A stretch of 9,905 nucleotides of DNA, from the NCBI GenBank assembly GCA_937862845.1, contig CALMCK010000189.1, positions 1-9,905 of the forward strand, in the 5' to 3' direction. The stretch is from an uncultured Burkholderiaceae bacterium. GTDB taxonomy: Bacteria; Pseudomonadota; Gammaproteobacteria; Burkholderiales; Burkholderiaceae. A program made the translations under genes and the position numbers. The notes below the pieces were generated by a model. It ran no database searches, was not told the DNA's origin, and saw only the letters and a list, made by a program, of their open reading frames with translations. This document shows, piece by piece, positions 1 through 7,269 of the stretch (its first letter is position 1; every line of letters starts with the position of its first letter).

Positions 1-59
1 CTCGAACTCCCGACCTACGCCTTGTAAGGGCGCCGCTCTACCAACTGAGCTAAACGCCC
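1..59 (-). tRNA. tRNA-Val (anticodon TAC), 5' part, cut by the window edge
   Basis: Read on the minus strand, this starts with the acceptor half-stem GGGCGTT, then a D-arm (GCTC AGTTGGTA GAGC) and an anticodon arm with loop CTTACAA closed by GCGCC/GGCGT. The anticodon TAC (plus-strand bases 24-26) reads valine codons. The variable loop and the first half of the T-arm (GGGAG TTCGAG) follow, and the 3' half lies outside the window. It sits 36 bases behind the hupB stop codon in the same direction, and I see no clear terminator between them. Processing from a hupB read-through transcript is therefore possible, although a promoter inside hupB cannot be excluded. Confidence 0.95.
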
Positions 60-95
60 AATCTTAAAACTTGAAACTTTTTTAACGCGTAACGA

Positions 96-368
96 TTAGT
101 TTACTGCGTCTTTCAAACCTTTACCTGGTTTGAACTTAGGTACTTTGGCTGCTTTGATTTTGATTTCCGCGCCCGTTTGTGGGTTACGGCCAATGCGTGC
201 AGCACGTTTACCAACTGAGAAAGTACCGAAACCGACCAAAGTGACTGTGCCGCCTTTTTTCAAGGTTTTTTTAACTGCTGTGGTCACTGCGTCCAACGCA
301 CGACCTGCCGCTGCTTTAGAAATTTCTGCCTCAGCTGCGATGAAATCTACTAATTCTGACTTATTCAT
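96..368 (-). CDS. hupB: DNA-binding protein HU (beta-type subunit)
   Basis: A 90-residue histone-like HU/IHF family protein that bends and compacts DNA as a dimer and supports replication, recombination and repair. The whole family fold is visible: N-terminal helices beginning MNKSELVDFIA, the hinge motif GFGTFSVGKRAAR at about 46-58, and the DNA-binding arm RNPQTG with Pro63 at the tip that wedges between bases, then a basic C-terminus. The start at 368 is chosen over an in-frame ATG at 428 because it gives the exact family length, matches the conserved N-terminus and has a GGAG ribosome site 7 bases upstream. The gene lies behind lon, as in many proteobacteria, but lon has its own terminator and a candidate promoter precedes hupB, so separate transcription is likely. 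Confidence 0.97.
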   Translation of the reverse strand: MNKSELVDFIAAEAEISKAAAGRALDAVTTAVKKTLKKGGTVTLVGFGTFSVGKRAARIGRNPQTGAEIKIKAAKVPKFKPGKGLKDAVN

Positions 369-452
369 AAAGATTCTCCACTTATGCTTACTTAATTTTA
401 CGTCTTTACCAACTCCCGATAAAGACACCGTGTGTCATTCACAACAGCCGCT

Positions 453-482
453 ATTAGAGCACAGCTATTGAGTTGCCGTCAA
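453..482 (-). promoter_or_regulatory. Candidate sigma-70 promoter of hupB
   Basis: On the minus strand TTGACG (482-477) and TCTAAT (458-453) are separated by 18 bases, each one base from consensus, and lie about 85 bases upstream of the hupB start. A perfect TTGACA lies just upstream (494-489) but has no good -10 partner at normal spacing. The rest of the 369-602 gap shows no open frame or RNA gene that I can support. The assignment rests on sequence match only. Confidence 0.4.
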
Positions 483-602
483 GCAACTTGTCAAATTATT
501 TTCTCGACAGGCCGATTAAACGGGCGCTTGAGGGCTTTTTACACTGACAGCCCGCGAAAAATCGCTTTAAAAACAAACGGGTTAGCGCGGACTGTGCACT
601 TT

Positions 603-633
603 GAAAATTAAATGCGTGTCGCATTTAATTTTC
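603..633 (-). terminator. Rho-independent-type terminator behind lon
   Basis: A perfect 14-base inverted repeat (603-616 and 620-633) with a 3-base loop begins 8 bases after the lon stop codon. On the minus strand the second arm runs into a U-rich end (UUUAAUUUUC). The stem is AT-rich with a GC core (ATGCG/CGCAT) near the loop. It separates lon from hupB. The palindrome could act in both directions, but there is no plus-strand gene to its left. Confidence 0.75.
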
Positions 634-640
634 TGTGTTT

Positions 641-3130
641 TTAGTGCGCCAACCCCTCATTTTTCACAACAACGCTGGGCACAACGTCAGCCACCACCAC
701 TTCTGGCTCAACAATGGGCGCCAGTGGGTTTTGCAAAGCATGCACCAGCACTTCTTCAATCCATTTGACTGGGATAATTTCAATGCCGTTTTTCACGTTG
801 TCGGGAATCTCAACCAAGTCCTTGACGTTTTCATGCGGTATCAGCGCCACGGTGATGCCACCGCGCAATGCGGCGAGCAGCTTTTCTTTCAAGCCACCGA
901 TGGCGAGCACCTCACCGCGCAGGGTGATTTCACCCGTCATGGCGACATTGGCTTTGACGGGATTGCCCGTCAGTGCCGAAACAAGCGCTGTGGTCATGGC
1001 AATACCCGCAGATGGGCCATCTTTGGGTGTGGCCCCTTCTGGGACGTGGACGTGAATGTCTTTTTTCTCAAACACGGCATTGCGGATGCCAAACACGTTC
1101 GCACGGGCACGCACAACAGTGCGCGCGGCTTCGACCGACTCTTTCATCACATCGCCGAGCGAGCCAGTGCGGGTCATCACGCCTTTACCGGGCATTGTCT
1201 GCGCCTCGATGGTCAGCAACTCGCCACCCACTTCCGTCCATGCCAAACCAGTGACTTGGCCGATTTGATTTTCTTTCTCGGCCACACCAAAGCTATAGCG
1301 GTGCACGCCCAGATAGATTTCTAAATTGCTTGAATCGACCGTGACAGTTTTAAGTTCTTTGTTAAGCAACAGCATTCTCACCGCTTTGCGCAACACTTTC
1401 GAGATGTCACGTTCGAGCGAACGCACGCCCGCCTCGCGTGTGTAGTAACGGATGATGTCGCGCAGTGCTTCGGATTTCACATCGACTTCACCGGCTTTTA
1501 AGCCGTTGTTTTTCAGCTGTTTGGGCAACAAGTACTTCTCTGCAATCGAGAGTTTCTCGTCTTCGGTGTAGCCAGACAAACGTATCACTTCCATGCGGTC
1601 GAGCAGCGGTCCCGGTATATTGAGCGAGTTTGAGGTGGCGAGAAACATCACATCAGACAAGTCGAAATCAACCTCGACATAGTGATCGGAGAAGGTGTTG
1701 TTTTGCTCAGGATCGAGCACTTCCAGCAAGGCCGAACTTGGGTCGCCTCGGAAATCCGCGCCCATTTTGTCCACTTCATCAAGTAAAAACAATGGGTTGC
1801 GCACGCCCACTTTAACGAGGCTTTGTAAAATCCGCCCCATCATGGCGCCGATGTAGGTGCGGCGATGACCGCGTATTTCGGCTTCATCGCGCACACCGCC
1901 GAGCGCCATGCGCACGAATTTACGGTTGGTGGCGCGGGCAATGGATTGACCGAGCGAGGTTTTTCCCACACCAGGCGGCCCGACCAGACACAGAATGGGC
2001 GATTTGTTTTTATCGACACGCTGCTGTACGGCGAGGTGTTCGAGTACGCGGTCTTTGACTTTTTCTAAACCGTAGTGGTCTTCATTGAGCACTTTTTCGG
2101 CGAACACCAAATCGGTGTTTTGCTTGGATTTTTTCTTCCATGGCAAGCTGACCAGCGTTTCGATGTAGTTGCGCACGACACCTGCTTCAGCGGACATGGG
2201 TGACATTAACTTGAGTTTTTTCAATTCACCATTGGCCTTCTCTAGCGCCTCTTTGGACATTTTTGCTTCGATGATTTTTTTCTCAAGCTCCTCAATGTCT
2301 GCGCCCTCTTCGCCTTCGCCGAGCTCTTTTTGAATCGCTTTGACCTGCTCGTTCAAATAATACTCGCGCTGACTTTTTTCCATCTGACGCTTGACGCGGC
2401 CTTTGATGCGTTTTTCAACTTGCAAAATATCAATTTCCACTTCGAGTTGATGCAAGACATCTTCGAGGCGTGATTTGACATTGAACGATTCGAGCAGCTC
2501 TTGCTTGATTTCAAGCTTAATCGGCAAATGTGCAATGATGGTGTCCGCCAAATGCGCGCCGTCATCAATACTGGCCAATGTGGTGAGCAACTCATCTGGA
2601 ATTTTTTTGTTTAGCTTGACGTATTGGTCAAACTGCGCAATCACCGTGCGGCGCATGGCTTCAACCTCTGCATCGTCCAGCTCTGCAGACACGACTTCAG
2701 TGGCAGCGCACAGCATGTAGCCGTTTTGCTCTTGCACATCAGCCAGTGTGGCACGCACACGGCCTTCGACCAGCACTTTGACCGTGCCATCTGGCAGCTT
2801 GAGCATTTGTAAAATCCGCGACACGCAGCCAACTGGATACAGGTCTGCGGCGACGGGGTTGTCTTTTTCTGGATTTTTTTGCGCGACCAGCACGACGTCC
2901 AAATCATCCGCCATCGCCGCTTCCAGCGCTTTAATGGATTTTTCGCGACCGACAAACAATGGGATGACCATGTGCGGAAACACGACCACGTCGCGCAATG
3001 GCAACAATGGTAAACGAGGCTTGTCTGCTGTGGCCACACGGCGGCGCGATGCGGCTTTGGTTTTTTTGATTTCGGCGGCTTCGGCCTGCTCACCCTCAAT
3101 CGGGGCTTGTGGTTTGTCTTGTTCACTCAT
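641..3130 (-). CDS. lon: ATP-dependent protease Lon
   Basis: An 829-residue cytoplasmic LonA protease that unfolds and degrades misfolded and regulatory proteins. The N-terminal substrate-binding (LAN) domain begins near residue 40 (LPLLPLRDVVVFP). A coiled region spans about 230-310. The AAA+ module carries Walker A GPPGVGKT at 384-391 and Walker B LFLLDEVD at 447-454. The protease domain has the nucleophile Ser707 in KDGPSAG and the dyad partner Lys750 in GGLKEK, spaced 43 residues apart as in E. coli Lon (Ser679/Lys722). The start has an AAGGAG site 7 bases upstream. The protein is about 45 residues longer than E. coli Lon (784), through a charged and basic extension before residue 38 and a valine-rich tail after about 800. 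I could not identify a convincing heat-shock promoter in the 110 bases upstream. Confidence 0.98.
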   Translation of the reverse strand: MSEQDKPQAPIEGEQAEAAEIKKTKAASRRRVATADKPRLPLLPLRDVVVFPHMVIPLFVGREKSIKALEAAMADDLDVVLVAQKNPEKDNPVAADLYPVGCVSRILQMLKLPDGTVKVLVEGRVRATLADVQEQNGYMLCAATEVVSAELDDAEVEAMRRTVIAQFDQYVKLNKKIPDELLTTLASIDDGAHLADTIIAHLPIKLEIKQELLESFNVKSRLEDVLHQLEVEIDILQVEKRIKGRVKRQMEKSQREYYLNEQVKAIQKELGEGEEGADIEELEKKIIEAKMSKEALEKANGELKKLKLMSPMSAEAGVVRNYIETLVSLPWKKKSKQNTDLVFAEKVLNEDHYGLEKVKDRVLEHLAVQQRVDKNKSPILCLVGPPGVGKTSLGQSIARATNRKFVRMALGGVRDEAEIRGHRRTYIGAMMGRILQSLVKVGVRNPLFLLDEVDKMGADFRGDPSSALLEVLDPEQNNTFSDHYVEVDFDLSDVMFLATSNSLNIPGPLLDRMEVIRLSGYTEDEKLSIAEKYLLPKQLKNNGLKAGEVDVKSEALRDIIRYYTREAGVRSLERDISKVLRKAVRMLLLNKELKTVTVDSSNLEIYLGVHRYSFGVAEKENQIGQVTGLAWTEVGGELLTIEAQTMPGKGVMTRTGSLGDVMKESVEAARTVVRARANVFGIRNAVFEKKDIHVHVPEGATPKDGPSAGIAMTTALVSALTGNPVKANVAMTGEITLRGEVLAIGGLKEKLLAALRGGITVALIPHENVKDLVEIPDNVKNGIEIIPVKWIEEVLVHALQNPLAPIVEPEVVVADVVPSVVVKNEGLAH

Positions 3131-3232
3131 CGTTGTACTCCTTGTGGGATGGTTGTTGCATCGATAGACGATGAATCTCTGTGCAGCTTGTTCGTAAAAA
3201 TGGTTTCTTATGGGTATTTTAGGCTTATTTTA

Positions 3233-3270
3233 CAAAAAACAAGGGCGCATCGGTAAAACTATGCGCCCTT
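3233..3270 (-). terminator. Terminator behind the zinc metallopeptidase gene
   Basis: A perfect 10-base inverted repeat, AAGGGCGCAT (3241-3250) and ATGCGCCCTT (3261-3270), has a 10-base loop. In the minus direction the GC-rich stem is followed by GTTTTTTG, a typical intrinsic terminator. It closes the rlmB - metallopeptidase unit 24 bases after the peptidase stop codon and insulates lon. Confidence 0.85.
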
Positions 3271-3294
3271 AATTGAGTCAAGTGAATCCATGCC

Positions 3295-4182
3295 CTATAA
3301 AACGCGTGCCCTAAAGGTGTCGCACATTTTCCAGTTTCCTGTTTTCAAGCCTTGGGAAAACCAGCGTGTGCGTTGCTCTGACGAGCCGTGGGTGAAACTG
3401 TCGGGCACGACATAGCCTTGTGCTTGTTTTTGTAAGTAATCATCACCGATTTTATGCGCGGCGTTCAAACCTTCCTCGATGTCGCCCTGTTGCAAGAAAC
3501 TATACTTGGCCTGTGTTTTATTCGCCCACACACCGGCAAAACAGTCTGCTTGCAGCTCAATCATCACAGACAAGGCATTGGCTTCACGCTCGCTGACGCG
3601 GCTGCGTTGGGCGTTGACTTGTTGCTCGATGCCCATTTGGTTTTGCACATGATGCCCCACCTCATGCGCCACCACATAAGCATAGGCGAAGTCACCGCCG
3701 GCACCCATTTGTTGGCTCATTTGTTGAAAAAACGAGGTGTCCAAATAAATTTTTTGGTCTGCGGGGCAATAAAAAGGTCCCGCCGATGACTGACCCGTGC
3801 CACACGCAGTGCGCGTCACATTGTCATATGGCACCAGTATGGGCGCTTGATACTGGCCGCCACCTGCTGCGAATTCTGCGGTCCAAACTTCTGTGGTACT
3901 GCCCAAAATTTTCTTTAGAAACACGGTCGTGCCATCGGTTTTTTGTGTGCCGACAGCCGCAGTGTTTGAACCCTGCGCGGATTCGGACACAGAGTTCACC
4001 GTGTTGAGCGTGCTTAAGGTGGTGGACGGGTCGACGCCAAACACAAAATAAGCAATCGCTGCCAAAATCATGCTGCCGATGCCCAAGCGGCCACCGCCAC
4101 CGATGCCACTGCGGCCACCGCTGCTGCGTTGGCCACGGCGGTCCTCGATGTCATTGCTTTCTGGCAATTGATCTAAATTCAT
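3295..4182 (-). CDS. Neutral zinc metallopeptidase, YpfJ/Zn_peptidase (PF04228) family, membrane-anchored
   Basis: A 295-residue protein of the family represented by E. coli YpfJ. Its cellular substrate is not known to me. A Gly/Arg-rich cytoplasmic N-terminus (about 15-35) precedes one membrane segment at about 36-50 (IGSMILAAIAYFVFGV), which should place the catalytic part outside the inner membrane. The zinc motif HEVGHH at 173-178 gives two histidine ligands and the catalytic glutamate. ELQADCFAG at 209-217 is the conserved second motif expected to supply the third ligand. Cys127 and Cys139 bracket a loop and could form a disulfide, which is an inference. The gene starts 17 bases after the rlmB stop, with a GAAGGG ribosome site, so the two are probably cotranscribed. 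A functional link between them is not implied. Confidence 0.92.
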   Translation of the reverse strand: MNLDQLPESNDIEDRRGQRSSGGRSGIGGGGRLGIGSMILAAIAYFVFGVDPSTTLSTLNTVNSVSESAQGSNTAAVGTQKTDGTTVFLKKILGSTTEVWTAEFAAGGGQYQAPILVPYDNVTRTACGTGQSSAGPFYCPADQKIYLDTSFFQQMSQQMGAGGDFAYAYVVAHEVGHHVQNQMGIEQQVNAQRSRVSEREANALSVMIELQADCFAGVWANKTQAKYSFLQQGDIEEGLNAAHKIGDDYLQKQAQGYVVPDSFTHGSSEQRTRWFSQGLKTGNWKMCDTFRARVL

Positions 4183-4199
4183 ATTAGCCCTTCACTCAC

Positions 4200-4934
4200 T
4201 CAAGCGCCGCGCTGGCGCACTGATTCAAATAAACACACGCCCGCTGCTACCGAGACATTCAGACTGGCGACCGAACCGGCCATCGGAATATTAACCAACT
4301 CATCACAGGTCTCGCGCGTCAAACGGCGCATGCCCTCGCCCTCTGCACCCATGACCCAAGCAATCGCACCGCCGACTTTCGACTGGTGCAATGATGTGGC
4401 GCCTTCTTCATCCGTGCCGATGACCCAAATGTCGTGCTCTTTGATTTCGCGCAGCGTGCGCGCAAGGTTGGTCACCATGATATAAGGCACGTGTTCGGCT
4501 GCGCCCGAGGCGACTTTGGCGACGGTGGCGTTCAGCCCGACCGCTTTGTCTTTCGGTGCAATCACCGCATGCACGCCCGCCGCATCGGCGACACGCAAGC
4601 ATGCGCCGAGATTGTGCGGGTCGGTCACGCCATCGAGCACCAACAGCAGTGGCGGCGTGGTGACGTTTTCGAGCACTTCATCCAAACTCTGTGCGAGCAC
4701 GATGTCACCTGCGACTGCGGCGACGCCTTGGTGGCGGTTGTGTCCGACCAAACCATCGAGGCGATTTTTATCAACCAAACGCGGCTCGATGCGCAGACGA
4801 TGCAACTGCATGAGAAAATTTTGCATGCGCTTGTCGGTACGCGATTGCTCCACGTAAACCTCATGCACACTGCCTGCTGCGACGCGCAGACGCGCTTGTA
4901 CGGCGTGAAAGCCGAAGAGTATTTTGCTGCTCAT
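4200..4934 (-). CDS. rlmB: 23S rRNA (guanosine-2'-O-)-methyltransferase RlmB
   Basis: A SpoU (SPOUT-class) methyltransferase of 244 residues, nearly identical in length to E. coli RlmB (243), which methylates the ribose of G2251 in the peptidyl-transferase region of 23S rRNA using S-adenosylmethionine. An N-terminal substrate-binding domain (about 1-75, beginning ILFGFHAVQARL) precedes the knotted catalytic domain. Motif 1 is LDGVTDPHNLGACLRVADA (100-118) with Asn108 and Arg114. Motif 2 is VMGAEGEGMRRL (194-205) with Glu198. Motif 3 is IPMAGSVASLNVSVAAGV (216-233) with Ser225 and Asn226. An AAGGA ribosome site precedes the ATG and a candidate promoter lies close upstream. RlmB is favoured over TrmH because of the N-terminal domain and the length. 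Confidence 0.95.
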   Translation of the reverse strand: MSSKILFGFHAVQARLRVAAGSVHEVYVEQSRTDKRMQNFLMQLHRLRIEPRLVDKNRLDGLVGHNRHQGVAAVAGDIVLAQSLDEVLENVTTPPLLLVLDGVTDPHNLGACLRVADAAGVHAVIAPKDKAVGLNATVAKVASGAAEHVPYIMVTNLARTLREIKEHDIWVIGTDEEGATSLHQSKVGGAIAWVMGAEGEGMRRLTRETCDELVNIPMAGSVASLNVSVAAGVCLFESVRQRGA

Positions 4935-4958
4935 AGTATCCTTTTGTTAACGGACGTT

Positions 4959-4989
4959 ATTGTAGCGGGTTCTGGCTTGGTGTTATCAA
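4959..4989 (-). promoter_or_regulatory. Candidate sigma-70 promoter of rlmB
   Basis: On the minus strand TTGATA (4989-4984) and TACAAT (4964-4959) each differ by one base from consensus and lie 24 to 55 bases upstream of the rlmB start. The 19-base spacer is longer than optimal, which lowers confidence. The position fits a promoter that would drive rlmB and the metallopeptidase apart from bdhA. Confidence 0.4.
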
Positions 4990-4999
4990 TTGTTTGATG

Positions 5000-5011
5000 A
5001 AAAGCGCTTTT
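5000..5011 (-). repeat. 12-base palindrome AAAAGCGCTTTT upstream of the rlmB promoter
   Basis: A perfect palindrome lies just upstream of the candidate -35 element of rlmB. Its 10-base core AAAGCGCTTT (5001-5010) recurs inside the 18-base palindrome at 8853-8870. It could be an operator or a chance AT-rich palindrome. It cannot form a strong hairpin because the GCGC would be the loop. I see no intrinsic terminator for bdhA in the 4935-5085 gap. Confidence 0.35.
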
Positions 5012-5085
5012 TTCGCTGGCATGACTCGATTCAAATACAAGCGAAACCAGCAACTGCACCACCGGGCAAGCCCCGCTTGGTTGAT

Positions 5086-5871
5086 TTAATTTAAATTCCA
5101 ACCATGACTGATGTTAATCGACTGCCCTGTCAACGCACCCGGCTCGCTGGCAAGGTAGGCGACCATATTGGCCACATCGTTGAGTGTGGTGAATTCGCCG
5201 TCCACGGTGTCCTTGAGCATGACAGTTTTAATCACTTCTTCTTCTGTGATGTTCAATGTGCGGGCTTGCTCAGGAATCTGTTTCTCGACCAATGGTGTGC
5301 GCACATACCCCGGACACACCACATAGCTGTGAATGCCGAACGGCCCGCCTTCTTTGGCGACCACTCGTGCCAAGCCGAGCACGCCGTGTTTGGCAAACAC
5401 ATAGGCTGACTTAAGCTTCGATGCCTCATGCGAATGCACTGAACCCATGAAAACGATTTTACCACCGCGCCCTGCTTTTTTCATGTGGGCATATGCGGCT
5501 TTACTGGTTAAAAATGCGCCATCGGCATGGATGGCCATCATTTTTTTCCAATCCTCAAACGGATAATCCTCGAATGGGTGAACGATTTGCACACCCGCAT
5601 TGGACAACAAAACATCAATGCCGCCATAGGCCGCCACCGCAGCATCGATGCCCGCATTGACCTCGTCCTCCGATGTGACATTCATCGACACCGCCATCGC
5701 TGTGCCACCTGCCGCCACAATGCTTTGAGCGACGGCACGCGCGCCGTCGATGTTCATATCAGCCACCACCACCGACGCACCACTCGCGGCCAACGTGCGA
5801 GCGCACTGCTCGCCGATGCCACTCGCGGCACCCGTGATGAGTGCCACTTTATTTGTTAAATTAAAATTCAT
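5086..5871 (-). CDS. bdhA: D-3-hydroxybutyrate dehydrogenase, short-chain dehydrogenase family
   Basis: A 261-residue NAD-dependent short-chain dehydrogenase that would interconvert D-3-hydroxybutyrate and acetoacetate, the step that feeds degraded polyhydroxybutyrate into central metabolism. The cofactor motif TGAASGIG is at 13-20 with Asp38 after the second strand, NAG at 91-93, and the catalytic residues are Ser144, Tyr157 and Lys161. Residues that bind the carboxylate and neighbouring groups in Pseudomonas HBDH have plausible counterparts: Gln95, His146, Lys154, Gln198 and Trp258. These separate it from generic FabG-type reductases. AAAGGAG precedes the ATG by 6 bases. It follows the desaturase terminator, so it needs its own promoter, which I could not locate. 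No polyhydroxybutyrate synthesis or depolymerase gene is visible nearby. Confidence 0.88.
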   Translation of the reverse strand: MNFNLTNKVALITGAASGIGEQCARTLAASGASVVVADMNIDGARAVAQSIVAAGGTAMAVSMNVTSEDEVNAGIDAAVAAYGGIDVLLSNAGVQIVHPFEDYPFEDWKKMMAIHADGAFLTSKAAYAHMKKAGRGGKIVFMGSVHSHEASKLKSAYVFAKHGVLGLARVVAKEGGPFGIHSYVVCPGYVRTPLVEKQIPEQARTLNITEEEVIKTVMLKDTVDGEFTTLNDVANMVAYLASEPGALTGQSINISHGWNLN

Positions 5872-5931
5872 GCTGAACTCCTTTAATTGTTTTTAATCAT
5901 TTGAACGATGCGATGCGGGTTTATCACGCCA

Positions 5932-5966
5932 CGTTAAAAAGGCCTGTGCACTGCACAAGCCTTTTT
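5932..5966 (-). terminator. Terminator behind the desaturase gene
   Basis: Arms 5936-5950 and 5952-5966 form a near-perfect 15-base inverted repeat starting 15 bases after the desaturase stop codon. In minus-strand RNA the single imperfect position is a U-G wobble, whereas plus-strand RNA would have a C-A mismatch, so the structure favours the minus direction. The stem starts with AAAAAGGC and ends in GCCUUUUUAA, the usual A-tract, GC stem, U-tract arrangement. It separates the desaturase from bdhA. Confidence 0.85.
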
Positions 5967-5980
5967 AGAAATGTCCACTG

Positions 5981-7168
5981 TCAGCGATATGTGCGCAGTT
6001 GCAATGCGAAACGCTGCAACATCACGACGCCGCTCTGCTCTGCGCGATCACACCAATCATGCAAATGTGCGAGCAACTGCTCTCTCGATAGGTTTGAGCG
6101 ACGCCACAATGTCGCGAGCTCATTGCGCATGTCGTACATTTTTTGCACCGACGGGCTGATTTTAATGGTGTTTTCTAAATGTTCGACGGTTTCGGCAGAA
6201 ATATTATCCGTGTCACGCAACAATGCTTTTTTCACCGATGACAAGCGTTTTGCTGCTTTTTTATCGACATTGCCAAGCTTCTCAACTTCGGCTTTAAAGC
6301 TTTCTTGCAACGAATGTGCGTAGCTCGCCATGACTTCATAGCGGTTTTTGATGATGGACTCAAGCGTGTGTTCATCGACGGGAATGTTTTTCACAAACAC
6401 AGGTTTGGGCGGTGTTTTTTTCACAGTCGCCAAACCAAGCGCGCTTAAAATCCGAATGTACATCCAACCAATGTCGAACTCATACCATTTGTTGGACAAC
6501 TTGGCCGAGGTTGCATACGTGTGGTGGTTGTTGTGCAGCTCTTCACCGCCAATCAAAATACCCCATGGCACTAAGTTGCGCGCTTCATCCGAGTTGTCAA
6601 AATTACGATAGCCCCAGTAGTGACCGATGCCGTTGATAACACCTGCGGCCCAAAACGGAATCCAAGCCATTTGAATCGCCCAAACAGTCAAACCCGCGAC
6701 ACCGAACAGGGCCACATCAACAATCATCATCAGCGCCACGCCCAGCGTGGTGTGACGCGAGTATACATTGCGCTCAATCCAATCATCTGGTGTGCCTGCG
6801 CCGTATTTGTCGAGGGTTTCTTGATTTTTCGCTTCAACCCTGTAAAGGTCAGCGCCCTTCCACAGCACTTCATTCAAACCACGGGTTTGTGGGCTGTGCG
6901 GGTCTTCTTCGGTTTCACATTTCGCATGATGTTTGCGATGAATGGCAGCCCATTCTTTGGTGTTTTGCCCCGAAGTCAACCAAAGCCAAAAACGGAAAAA
7001 GTGAGAAACAATCGGGTGTAAGTCAAGCGCGCGGTGCGCCTGATGACGGTGCAAATAAATCGTCACGCCCGCAATCGTGATGTGCGTCACAATCAATGTG
7101 AAAGCCACCATTTGCCAGAAGGAAAAATCGAGTAAACCATTCGACAAAAATGTCAAAAAAGCGTTCAT
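5981..7168 (-). CDS. Membrane fatty-acid (acyl) delta-9-type desaturase with long C-terminal tail
   Basis: A 395-residue diiron desaturase expected to introduce a cis double bond into membrane acyl chains with oxygen and an electron donor, adjusting membrane fluidity. Three histidine boxes are present: HRHQAH (40-45), HRKHH (77-81) and HNNHH (212-216), with His183 as an extra candidate ligand. Hydrophobic segments lie at about 18-38, 50-66, 141-163 and 165-182. The catalytic region ends near 250. Residues of about 262-395 form a charged, helical tail unlike the short ends of cyanobacterial DesC or Ole1-type cores and reminiscent of Pseudomonas DesA-type proteins. The start has only a weak AAGG ribosome site about 10 bases upstream. 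Positional specificity and whether the substrate is acyl-CoA or phospholipid cannot be read from sequence. Confidence 0.93.
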   Translation of the reverse strand: MNAFLTFLSNGLLDFSFWQMVAFTLIVTHITIAGVTIYLHRHQAHRALDLHPIVSHFFRFWLWLTSGQNTKEWAAIHRKHHAKCETEEDPHSPQTRGLNEVLWKGADLYRVEAKNQETLDKYGAGTPDDWIERNVYSRHTTLGVALMMIVDVALFGVAGLTVWAIQMAWIPFWAAGVINGIGHYWGYRNFDNSDEARNLVPWGILIGGEELHNNHHTYATSAKLSNKWYEFDIGWMYIRILSALGLATVKKTPPKPVFVKNIPVDEHTLESIIKNRYEVMASYAHSLQESFKAEVEKLGNVDKKAAKRLSSVKKALLRDTDNISAETVEHLENTIKISPSVQKMYDMRNELATLWRRSNLSREQLLAHLHDWCDRAEQSGVVMLQRFALQLRTYR

Positions 7169-7269
7169 GTTTTAAAGACCTTAAAGGTTGTTAACTGAAG
7201 ATGTATTTTACTGCAAAATCCGATTTCTTGCCCGCGCATAAAAAGCACGATGGTTCGATTTCAGCAAAC

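Noticed and set aside
369..428. 20-codon N-terminal extension of hupB
   Set aside because: HU proteins begin MNKSELV; the extension is not conserved, and a good ribosome site lies inside it, directly before the ATG at 368.
635..1324. Long plus-strand open frames opposite lon, and similar long frames opposite rlmB, bdhA, the desaturase, xerD, ogt and ispH
   Set aside because: They lie wholly opposite genes with complete conserved motifs, have no recognisable domains or ribosome sites, and their composition follows the complementary codons.
3216..3232. Two TAAAAT hexamers (3216-3221 and 3227-3232) as a lon promoter, or a heat-shock promoter
   Set aside because: Neither has a believable -35 element at normal spacing, and no CTTGAA/CCCCAT-like pair was found for sigma-32, so I did not list a promoter.
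5061..5085. Small GC hairpin just after the bdhA stop as a terminator
   Set aside because: The stem is only about 5 pairs (CAAGC/GCTTG) and no U-tract follows in the minus direction.
5984..6385. A transposase remnant (insertion-sequence scar) at the end of the desaturase gene
   Set aside because: The frame is continuous with the desaturase, there are no terminal repeats or target duplication, and the tail seems shared with other DesA-type proteins, so it is treated as a domain of the enzyme.
7178..7188. ACCTTAAAGGT palindrome before the desaturase start as an operator
   Set aside because: It is only 11 bases and overlaps the ribosome-site region; too short to separate from chance without conservation data.
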